Origin: Rhipicephalus microplus
Lineage: Eukaryota; Arthropoda; Arachnida; Ixodida; Ixodidae
Assembly: GCF_043290135.1 (NCBI RefSeq)
Contig: NC_134701.1
Coordinates: 31,275,501 to 31,339,500 of the forward strand
Length of the DNA: 64,000 nucleotides
Reading direction: 5' to 3'
Each line of letters starts with the position of its first letter. Positions within the stretch are counted from its first letter, which is position 1. The notes under the pieces were generated by a model. It saw nothing but the letters and a program-made list of their open reading frames with translations, searched no databases and was not told where the DNA came from. A program made the translations under genes and the position numbers. This document shows, in pieces, positions 43,960 to 53,632 of the stretch.

Positions 43960-45060
43960 TTGTTTTAACATTTGCGCCTCCTCATCAGCCCGACTCGCTG
44001 CTGGTAGTGGTCCCGTCCACAGGCCCTTTAATATTGGATCTTCGATGACTCTTGCAGGATTGACTATATTTATTATGATAGTGTTTTGTGAATTAGTGCT
44101 CTAAATCGGCGAGACGCAAAAAGACACAAAAACTCGAATGCAGCTGGCTGCATTGGTTTCTTCAGCACAGGTGTCAGGAATGTTGATTTTCACGGTTTAT
44201 CAAAGTTTTGATGACAGAAAGGTGCACTGCAACGTAGTCTCGGGCAACTTTTTTTATGTCGCTTGGTGTACCATCCCCTGACGAGGTAACCGGCAGGCCG
44301 CTTTCTTTAAAAATACTGACATGTCACCACAATGTTCTCAGCGATCAGCACTGCCCAAGGGCAGATGCCGACGGCGTTAGCCCATCTAACTACTTGTCTG
44401 CCTTGCTCAAAAACACGCGCGGCCTGTGACAGCACGGGAGCATTCACGTAGCAACGGATGAGAACGGCAGTACGTGTTCGCACTTGACAAAACAGACGGC
44501 AATGCAGTAGCTCTGGCCTTCGTAGATCACAGGCTTCGTAAGAACATTACAATAAAGTTGTTTCCATCCATCGTATGAAAACTTCGCCTACGCACTGGGG
44601 TTTCATGCATGTGCGTCCGGTCAGTCACACGTGAACTGTGCGAAAGCATTTATTTCATCGTCGACCTTGTCCTTCGCGACAAGCAAAACTCGGCAGCAAG
44701 AACATTTTCTCCTTTTACAACATTACGCTTGGCATTGCAATCTAGAAAATGCAGTACGTCCAACGACTGTAATCCGCACATCATACTGAAAAGCTTTATG
44801 GCGCACACACTCAGATGAAGCTGCGGCGCGGTGGATGGCCGCACTAGCTCCAATCACCAGGTTCAACTATGCATCCATCAATCACATGAAGCAGCGACGA
44901 CACTCCAGTCCTCCTTGGGAGTGGCCTAGGCCATGGCCATGATTTCATCGGAGTTTTCACCATCAACACATCGCAGGCGGCTACCATCTCGCAGTACCTT
45001 TCGCAGCCGCAGCGCCCATGGCGCCCCTTCTATTCAAAATACTTGTAATATGTATTTAAA
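43960..45060. other. Unassigned region, about 1.1 kb
   Basis: No confident gene. Short minus-strand frames (44853-44650 'LHFLDCNAKRNVVKGENVLA'; about 44330-44160 'GDGTPSDIKKVARDYVAVHL') look like broken coding sequence but I cannot identify a family. Confidence 0.3.
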
Positions 45061-45069
45061 TGACAAACC

Positions 45070-45430
45070 TAAGCTAATTGACTCGGTAAACACCTGCTTA
45101 GTAAACTTTTTGTAGGTTTAACGCATTACGCACGAACAATATACACATTTAACTAACTTTAAGTAATAACTTTTTGAGTGACGTCATTTCCGTGCGGCGC
45201 AGAAGCCACTTTTGTGTGGGGATGGCTGCTGCGCCGCGCGGCGCAGAAGACGCTGCCAAATATTACCTAAAGCTAGTTAAACGTGTAAATTATTCGTGCG
45301 TGATGCGTTAAACCTACAAAATTTTTACTAAACATGTGTTTAACGAGTCAATTAGTTTTTTCTTTTTTCTGTGCGTTTCTGTGTGGAGGTGGCTCGTGCG
45401 CCGCGCGGGGCAGCAGTCTCTGCCTAATAT
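45070..45430. repeat. Fold-back repeat containing the GC-palindrome units
   Basis: Sequence 45075-45170 ('ctaattgactcg.taaacac...') and 45255-45352 are inverted copies of one another (about 96 bp, several mismatches). The GC-palindrome unit is in the loop (45175-45250), and a further copy lies at 45390-45412. No coding potential. Confidence 0.75.
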
Positions 45431-46025
45431 TATTTGTATAGTTTATATTGGCGCATAAAACGAAATGGGTTTCAAAGCACCAGGGTACAGATATGAGCGC
45501 GCCGGCTGGCGCGTAACGTCTAGAGAGGGAACCGCCAGGTGGTTATGGTAGTGTGTACACTGTTTCTCGCCCTACTTCCGAGCTGTGCGGACGTGTTTTC
45601 ACGTGCTCCACCTGTTCGGCGCATTCGAGGTTGTGCAAGGTCGGCTGGTGCAGAAGAAGCTCGCAACGAAAGATAAGTTTCTCTTTATTTCTTTGTGTTT
45701 GTTATAATCATTATTAGCTTTTCTCTCCTAATCAATAATTAGCGTTGCGAGTACGGTAGGTGTGGGACACGGGAGACATTGTAGTGACGTTGACCACGTG
45801 AACGGGCTAGGCGGCTGTTTTGAAGAAGGTCCGGGCACCCGGTTGGTTGTTAAAGAGCTATAGCCGAGCACGAAGGGGACCTAGTGAGAGGCTAATAGCG
45901 AAATTGAACACGTATGTGGGCGGTGTAGGCGGCAGCTTCAAACAGTTATTGAGGTAGGAGAGTTAACGGAGGCGGCTGGATAGTGGGATTAGGGTTAAAC
46001 GTAGGGCTGTCGGGCGCTCGGTCCG

Positions 46026-47215
46026 ATGGACGAGCGGGCGATGGCTAAGGAGGCTAGGAAAACCACGAGCGAGAGTGAGCTGGTGCAGTGCGAAGAATGC
46101 AAGCGCTGGTGCTACTTAGATGAGACAGCATTCACGAGTTTGGCCGACGCGCAGGAGGCGAGTTTCGTGTGCAGGCTGTGCGAGGCACTAAAGGCGGCCG
46201 TGCAGCGCATGGAGGCTAGCATCAAAGGGCTTCAGGGAGAGCTTAGGGCGGAACGGGAGCAGAGGATAGAACTCCAAAAACAGCTCGGAGCGTCGCGTGA
46301 GCGGGAGGAGGCTACCGACAGCCTATTAGAGCAAATGAAGGGCGACCTTCGAAAAGAACGGGAAGGGCGGACCGAGCTTGAGCAGCGGGTAAGGGAGCTA
46401 ATGGCGCTTTGCCCCGACCCCGAGCGGTGTGAGACGAAGGCGTCGGTAGCGGAGAAGGTGACAGGCGGGAATGAACAGGCGAGAAGGGAGGTCAGGGGGC
46501 CGCAGTGTCTGGCCACAGCACGGAGGCCCCGAGAACATACAGCTCGGTGGCGCGGCAGTCTTTGAGCAGGGCCGGAACACAGGACAAACGGAAGAGAGAG
46601 AAACAGGTGAAGCAAACAGGGGCGCCATCACAAACAGGAAGCCAGCGATTGGAGCATAGAAGGGTCCTGGTGGTGGGGGACTCTCACCTGGCCAGGGTTA
46701 GGGATGGCGTCTTCAAGACAGTGAAGGAAGATGGGAGAGTCAGGGTGGAGGCGCAGTCTGGGAAGAGCATGTCGGATGCACTGGCCAACGCTCAGAAGGT
46801 ACCAAAGGACAGCATGGAGGGCGAAAATCTAGTCATTATTCATGCTGGGCTCAATGATGTGTTGAAGGGCAAGGATCAGAACTTTCAGAGAAAGTTAAAG
46901 GATGGGATGCGTAAGCTCCGAGAAGCCTCTGGGAGTGTGCATGTGACCATATGCACAGTCCCAGAGGTCTGGGGGCAGCCTCGTGGGATTGAAAGGAGGA
47001 TAGTGGAGGCCAATTGTGTAATCAAGGGTTTCAGCCAGCAACTCGGATACAGCGTAATGGAAGTTAACCAAGACGTGTACGAAGCCGGCGCTTGCCCCTT
47101 TGCAGAGGATGACATTCACTACAGTGGTGCGACGGGCAGGAGGGTCGGTATTAGAATGGGTCGCCAAGCCATAGCTTTTTTAGGAGGACCCAGAGCCCAG
47201 AGGCCAACAGTGTAG
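46026..47215 (+). pseudogene. LINE ORF1: zinc finger, coiled coil and SGNH esterase domain (one frameshift)
   Basis: Part 1 (46026-46565) has a PHD-like Cys segment ('CEECKRWCYLDETAF' ... 'FVCRLCEAL') and then a long charged coiled coil. After a frameshift near 46510-46560, part 2 (to 47215) carries an SGNH-hydrolase fold: 'RVLVVGDSHLARV' (GDS, nucleophile Ser), 'IIHAGLNDVL' (GxND) and 'FAEDDIHYSG' (DxxH). ORF1 proteins with PHD and esterase domains are known from CR1-like LINEs. All catalytic esterase residues are present. Only the frameshift disables it. Confidence 0.8.
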
Positions 47216-48010
47216 CCAAAGACGGACCTAAAGGGGCACAAATATTCAAGCCACTCAAAGTCCGTGGGAGAAGAAATCGACGTAAGCACAAGGGCCGAGC
47301 TAAGTCAGGCGTAGGCTACATTAACATGCAGGGTGGCAGGAATATGTTAAAGTGGGAAGAGATACAAGAGCAGTTGAGGCAGGAGGAGCTCATGGTATAT
47401 GGGGTTGTGGAGACACATCTTCGGGACATGGAGCAACCACCCTGCACTCCGGACTACGTATGGGAATATTGCAATAGAACAGAAGGCAACAAAAAGGGGG
47501 GGGGGGTGGAATTGGTGCATTTATACGTAAGAGAAGGTTGGCAAAGAGTCAAGCAGGGATGCATGGAACATTTATGGTTACAAGGGAAAGTAGCTGGGCA
47601 GATGACACTCCTTGGTTTGGTGTACTTGTGGACGGGAGCAAAGGAGGCCAGAGAGGAAAACCAGGCAATGGTGGAGTGTATGTTAAAGGACATTGAGGAA
47701 TTACGAAGAGAGTGCGAGATAATTATAATAGAAGATATGAATGCGCACATAGAAGATATAGATGGGTATACTGACTCAACAGGCAAAATGATCATGGATA
47801 TGTGTGAAAGGCATGATTTGATCATTTGCAACAGTACCGAGAAGTGTGAAGGGCAAGTAACATGGCAGGTAGGAAGGTTGCATTCGACGATAGATTACGC
47901 CCTGATGTCACATAGGATGTACGATAAGCTCAGGGGAATGCACATAGATGAAGGTGGCTCCAGAAGTCTGGGTAGTGATCACAAACGTATCAAGCTGAGT
48001 TTTGGAAGAG

Positions 48011-48510
48011 CATTTTTATTAATTTATAGATATTTAACAATACTGTAGGTCTTCTGCAGACCCGTACAGGAAGCGGGCATACATCATCACAGGTAACCAA
48101 TTAGATACAAAGTTCAGGAAATACAATAATTTGAGAGACGATACGCAACACAGCGAAACACTTACAATAGCGGGTACAACAATACTACATTGGTGCTCTT
48201 GCCATACACGAGAAGAGGAGAAAAAAATAAAACCACGTACTACGCACGAAAAACATTATATATGTACAAAATATTACAATGCACCACTGCAAAACACGTT
48301 TTTCGTTATCGCAACAACAAGACCAGCAAACTGTAACTGTACTGGCTCTGTTAACTGCTCCACGACAGAACAAAATTCATCAATATTTGTAATATTAACA
48401 GCTTCACCTGGTAGCGCGTTTCAAGCGGTGACAACACGAGGGAAAAACGAATATTTAAGCACATTGCTGTGGGTACTGAAGGGACGTATACATTTATGAT
48501 GGTTCGTCCT
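48011..48510 (-). mobile_element. LINE 3' end nested in the endonuclease region
   Basis: The minus strand reads as a LINE C-terminal tail and 3' untranslated region, ending 'gtattgttaaatatctataaattaataaaaatg'-like sequence at the low-coordinate side. The host ORF breaks exactly after 'KLSFGRA' and resumes near 48515 ('DEQLQE.FHSERQI'). Confidence 0.6.
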
Positions 48511-48633
48511 ACAAGAACGGCGGCCAGGCGAGCCAGATGAGCAACTACAGGAAATTTTTCATTCAGAAAGGCAAATAGCAATTCCTACTAAACGAATTGA
48601 GAAAGTAATCACTGAGGATAATAAAACAGTGTA

Positions 48634-48806
48634 GGCATCATCATCATCATCATCATCAGCCTGACTACGTCCACTGCATGACAAAGGCCTCTCCCATGTT
48701 CCGCCAGTTAACCCGGTCCTGTGCTTGCTGTTGCCAATTTACACACGCAAACTTTATACTTTTATTTATACCCGCCAACTTCTTTATACCCGCAAACTTA
48801 CGAGAG
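48634..48806 (-). mobile_element. RTE-like repeat fragment with (CAT)n, nested
   Basis: Begins (CAT)n followed by 'cagcctgactacgtccactg', a 3' end motif I know from widespread RTE-type repeats in arthropods and other animals. It interrupts 'EDNKTVWTYTNLIRLF' of the host ORF2, with 'agtgt' on both sides. The inner part has small tandem words ('tatacccgc.aactt'). Confidence 0.6.
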
Positions 48807-51436
48807 TGTGGACATACACAAATCTAATTAGACTGTTTGAGCTAGAGCTTGCTAAGGCAAGTGACAAGTCACCCCGGGAAAGAAAACACAAGCCCAAGAA
48901 TTGGTGGGATGGGGAAGTTAAGAGAGTCATATGAAAACGTCAGGAAGCCTCTAGGGAACACAGACATGCTAAGCAGCGGGGTGAACCGACAGATGATGTG
49001 GAAGGAAAATGGGAAATCTTTCTAAGCTGTAGAAGGGATGCATCCCTCCTGATCAATGAAAAGAATAGAATAAAAGGTGCTCAGTGCCTGGCAGAAGTGC
49101 ATAAAGAGGACAAAACGGCAGCTACGAAATTTTGGAACCATCTAATCTCCCTAAGAAATGAAACAAGCCTAGAGCAGAGGTTTATAACTGCAGCTCAAGG
49201 TGCTAGGCTAGAAGGGGACGGAGCTATTGAATATATAAGAACAAGGGTGACAGAAAAATTTCAACATAGAAGTGCCTTATGCAACACAATACACAAGGAT
49301 GAATCAAGTGGCGCAATGGCTCCATTTTCACAACGAGAGTGCGAAAGGGCAGAGAAGAGGGTTACAAGTAGTACATAACAGGCCCAGATGGCATTCCAAT
49401 TATGCTGATAAAGACGTTGGGTGTGAAGTCTAAACAGACTTTGAGAGAGGCAGTGAGCAGAAAAATGATCGATGGTGAAGTCCCCGATGGATGTAAACTT
49501 AGCAGGATGAGCATGATCTATAAAGGAAATGGGGACAAAGCTGACATAAACAACTACCGTCCTATAACAGTGACATCAGTGGTCTACAGGCTGGCGACAC
49601 AGATTATAAAGGAAAGACTGCAGGCATGGATAGAGGATGAGGGGGTGCTGGGAGAACTGCAGAATGGGTTTCGGAAACACAGTAGGTTGGAAGACAATCT
49701 TTTCTCACTGACGCAGTGCATCGAAATAGCAGAAAAGGAACACAGGCCCCTATGGCAAGCATTTTTGGATATCAAGGGAGCGTACGATAGCGTGGTCCAA
49801 GAGGATTTGTGGGGAATACTGGACACACTAGGCGTCGAAGATGTAGTCACTCATCTTTTAAAGAACATCTATAAAAGTAACAAGGTGGTTATAAAGTGAG
49901 AAAAGCAGGTATCTAAGCCCACAGAGGTGAAACGGGGGCTTAGGCAGGGGTGTCTTTTGTCCCCCTTGTTATTCATGATGTACCTACAAGGATAAGAGGC
50001 CAAATTAGAGGAAAGTGGACTGGGCTTCAACCTCTCTTTCGTCAAACAAGGAAAACTCATTGAACAGGCACTACCAGCATTGATGTACGCAGATAATATA
50101 GTGCTAATAGTCGACAACAAGGAAGATTTGCAGGGATTGATGGACATCTGCTGTAATGAGGGAGATAGGTTAGGTTTCAGATTCAGTGAAGAAAAATCAG
50201 TAGTCATGATTTTAATGATAATAAAGGTAGTGAGCTTAGGATACAGGAAGTCACGCTAGAGATACCATATAAATACAAATATATGGGCGTATGGATAAGC
50301 AATGGGACCGAGTACCTAAGGGAACACGAAATATACGTGTCGACTAAAGGTAGCAGAAATGCAGCGGTAATGAAAAACAGGGCACTGTGGAATTACAATA
50401 CGTATGATGATGTGAGAGGTATATGGAAAGGGGTCATGGTTCCTGGTCTGACGTTCGGCAATGCGGTCTTGTGCATGAGATTAGAAGTTCAAGCAAGATT
50501 AGAAATTAAGCAACGTGGAATAGGTAGGCTTGCCTTAGGAGCTCACGGGAATACACCAAATCAGGGAGTACAAGGTGATATGGGATGGACATTATTTCAG
50601 GGTAGGGAAGCTAGCAGCAACATAAAATTTGAGAAGCGATTGAGAGAAATGGGGGAGGAGCGTTGGGCTAGGAAGGTATTCAGCTACTTGTACATGAAGA
50701 ATGACGATACAAAATGGCGGAAGCGAATCAGGAAATTGACTGGTGAATACTTAGAAAAGAGCAGGTGGCATAACCAAAAAGAACTATTGGTTAAGAAGAA
50801 AGTGAAGGAAACGGAGACCGAGATGTGGAGAGTTGGCATGATTAAGAAGTCCGCACTAAAGATCTATCAAACTTTTATGCAGGAAATTGCCAAGGAAAAA
50901 ATCTATGATAATACTCGGGGTAGTTCTCTACTGTTTGAGGCCAGGGCGGGAGTATTGCGAACAAAGAGATATCGGGTCAAATACGAAGGGGTAGACAAAG
51001 TATGCAGTGCGTGTGGAGAGGAAGAAGAAACTGCCGAACACTTGATAATGTTCTGTAAAGGGCTTCACCCTATAGTTCAGGATGATGGCGCAGAGTTTTT
51101 CAAAGCACTGGGGTTTAGGGACTGGGAGGGCAAAATAGACTTTAAGCGAGTAGAATTAACTAGATGGAGGTTATCTGATTGGTGGCTAAAGTGAAGGCAC
51201 GAGTGAAAAATAAAGCTTTCACTGCAAAGTACGAATGCTAAACCTCACTATGTAAAGGGAAAAAAGATAAATCTAATGGTTAGTTCACTACGTATTATGG
51301 CTAAGTGGCGTTAGCCGCTGCCCGATCTAAAGGGTACAGCCACATCCATTCATTGACAAGAATGTAGCGGTGTGCGGTTTGCTGACGTTCTGCACGACGA
51401 CGGAATTCTGGCTTGGGTTTCGAGAGCTCCTACAAG

Positions 51437-51834
51437 GTAAGCGAACCGAGATTTTTTCAAGCACGTAGAAAAAGGTATGAGGAACCTGCTGTATGAATAT
51501 CGTGGTGGTGTTTAGCCGAGACGCTAAGAAAGCAGCCCATTATCGCGGTCGACGAATTTGTTGAGCTACCAGACAAGGGTTGCGGAACGCCGCGCGCGTT
51601 GTAGAATGGTATGACTGCTGCATGGCTTTGTTCGCGCGCTTTTAGCATTTTAATTATTGGTGCTGTGATATTTTTATCGCAGATAAAACCCAATAAGCTA
51701 TTGTGTGTGCAGTCAGAGCCACGAATAATCAGCCGTTTTTCACCATCAAAACTTTGTGCCACGAATATTGTATTTTACAAAGTGTAACGACGCGAGAGGG
51801 TTTTTATAGAACCCACTGATCTTTTTCTTTCCAG
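51437..51834 (+). other. Candidate intron in the 5' region of the piggyBac-like gene
   Basis: Donor CAAG|GTAAGC at 51437 and acceptor ctttttctttccag ending 51834. The next exon starts gaATGGAC, with the ATG at 51837. Exon 1 would be untranslated. Confidence 0.45.
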
Positions 51835-51836
51835 GA

Positions 51837-52481
51837 ATGGACAAAGACGTCTATGGAAAGCGCGGAACGGCCAGGGGTGTTGCTCTTGTTCCGCTACATC
51901 CAAGTGACTCTGAACTGGACTCTAGTGATGATGACACAGGTGATGAAACTGTGCATGCTGATACCTCAGAAGCGCCACCAAGCCAGGACCTTAGCATGAC
52001 CAGTAGCCCTGATCGCTCCACGACAGCCAGTCCAGAGCGTTGTAGACTATCACTGTCGGCTAGTAGGTCATGCCCTCCATCAAAGAAAGCAAAAGGCCAT
52101 AATCGCGTCCTTGTGCCTGTTTCAGACGATGAAGATGAATCAGATAAAGCAAGCAAAGTTCCCTCCAAAAAGCCAAGAAAGTGGGACAAGGTTGATATAC
52201 CCAAAATACAAGTTCCAGAAAAAATTCATGATCCGGTTTATGAATTGAAGTCATCTTATGCCTACTTCACGTATATGTTTACAGAAGAGCTTGTGGACGT
52301 CATCACCTTTCAGACCAACTTGTACGGCACCCAAGAGCAAGGGAAGTCTATCGCAACAAGTGCTGAAGAAATTCGCCACTTTTTGTGCATTCTAGCGCTT
52401 ATGGTATTGTACAACTTTTCCTCGCTTGAAGACTACTGGTCCCTAGATGGCCTGGACAGGCTTACCTGGAGCAAGGTATAA
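51837..52481 (+). pseudogene. piggyBac-like transposase, N-terminal fragment
   Basis: The start is 'MDKDVYGKRGTARGVALVPL'. A long acidic, Ser-rich N-terminus follows (about residues 20-110), as in piggyBac proteins, then the beginning of the DDE_Tnp_1_7-type domain: 'YAYFTYMFTEELVDVITFQT', 'NLYGTQEQGKSIATSAEEIR' and 'LMVLYNFSSLEDYWSLDG'. The frame ends at 'LTWSKV' where a LINE fragment begins (about 52482). The end AGCAAG|GTATAAG could also be a splice donor. The catalytic Asp residues are absent. It could be a transposon relic or a domesticated gene fragment. Confidence 0.72.
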
Positions 52482-53362
52482 GTGTGACAGAAGATTTATG
52501 TGCAGCCACTCGTGATGTGAGACGAAAACTATTAGGGTTTGCTAGAAATCAACCTAGCGTAAACACATATCAAGTGCGTTACAAAAAGTTAATCATGAAT
52601 AAGAAGCAGTATATCTACGCCTCGATAAGCCAATGTGTAAAAGAATTCGAGGCATTACGAGCACCCATAGCTACGGCCGGCAACACAACACATGTTTCGC
52701 CGTCCGCATCTGGTACCCGGCAGTCCAATCGCTCTGCGCAATAGGAACGCGACAGGGTCAACAAACGCGAACCGCTCAGTACATCTTTTCTTTTCACTAA
52801 CATCAGAAGCATTATCAACAAACGCCCTTTATTGGATTCCGCCATTGATACATGCGAACCGGATATAATCGCATTGACGGAAACGTGGCTTCAACCAGAA
52901 ATCGGGGACCATGAATTATTTGCCAACTCACACGATTTCTCTATTTACCGCTGTGACCGCAATAATTGTACTGTTGGTGGCGTGCTTTTGGCGATAAATA
53001 AAAGGTTGCCTTCAGACTGCATTCAAACTGCTTCAAATTTGGAGATTGTATGGGCAGTCGTAACACTAGCCCACCAAAAAATAAATTTGGGTGTTTGTTA
53101 TCGCCCCCCAAGTTTTACTAAAACGTTTGTGTATGATTTAAATGATGCAATTAATAGTGTTTTTTCCTATTACAACACATGGCCAATTTTCCTACTTGGT
53201 GATTTCAATATGCCTAATATCTTATGGAAAAATGAACCCGTCACGGTGTACCCAAACTCATTCATGGCGCAAGACTTCTTAGAGCTGTGCAATACATTTT
53301 CTCTAGCACAATTGATTAACTCTTTCGTTACCGCGCCTATAAACTTGGTCACCGGTGACCCA
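52482..53362 (+). pseudogene. LINE fragment: end of ORF1, in-frame UAG, start of ORF2 endonuclease
   Basis: It opens inside an ORF1 C-terminal domain: 'VTEDLCAATRDVRRKLLGFA' and 'VRYKKLIMNKKQYIYASISQ'. The frame ends at TAG (52742-52744, CAA TAG GAA) and continues in the same frame into an AP endonuclease: 'FTNIRSIINKRPLLDSAIDT', 'IIALTETWLQPEI', 'GVCYRPPS' and 'LLGDFNMPNILW'. There is no in-frame AUG between the stop and 53210, inside the endonuclease. It is 5'-truncated and cut at 53362 near the inserted LINE 53397-58160. It resembles the layout at 61254-64000. Confidence 0.8.
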
Positions 53363-53632
53363 TAAGCGCCGCGCGAAAATTAAAAAATACCGGCGCTGGA
53401 TGGATGGATGGCTATGGCTGTACCCTTTAGATAGGGCGGTGGCTAGCGCCACCAAGTCTTAATACTTAATGAAGCAAAAACTAGATTTTTTTTCCTTAAA
53501 TAGTGAGGTTGAGGATTCATACTTTGCAGCGAAGGGTTCAATTTTCACTCGTGCCTTGACTTTAGCCACCAATCAGATAACCTCCTTCGAGTTAATTTTA
53601 CCCGCTTAAAATCTATTTTGCCCTCACTGTCC

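Larger units (their letters stand above)
47326..51194 (+). pseudogene. Esterase-type LINE ORF2, interrupted and mutated
   Basis: The start is 'MQGGRNMLKWEEIQEQLRQE'. The AP endonuclease has 'GVVETHLRDME', 'IIIEDMNAHIED' (where the relative at 53397 has 'LGDMNAH', so a key Gly is lost), 'STIDYALMSH' and 'SLGSDHKRIK'. A G-run at about 47497-47506 disturbs the sequence. After the nested inserts come 'WWDGEVKRVI', a stop, and reverse transcriptase blocks 'YRPITVTSVVYRLAT', 'QAFLDIKGAYDSV', 'RGLRQGCLLSPLLFMMYL' and 'LMYADNIVLI' (YADD changed to YADN). The C-terminal part (50283-51194) is open, with 'CSACGEEEETAEHLIMFC'. There are many stops. It is dead. Confidence 0.82.
45492..51350 (+). mobile_element. 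Esterase-type LINE, near full length, decayed, with two nested repeats
   Basis: It has a 5' untranslated region (from about 45492), ORF1 (46026-47215), ORF2 (47326-51194) and a 3' end 'ctaaagggtacagccacatccattcattg', which corresponds to the (ATCC)n tails of the relatives at 32487 and 53397. Interruptions are at about 48011-48510 and 48634-48806. Confidence 0.82.
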
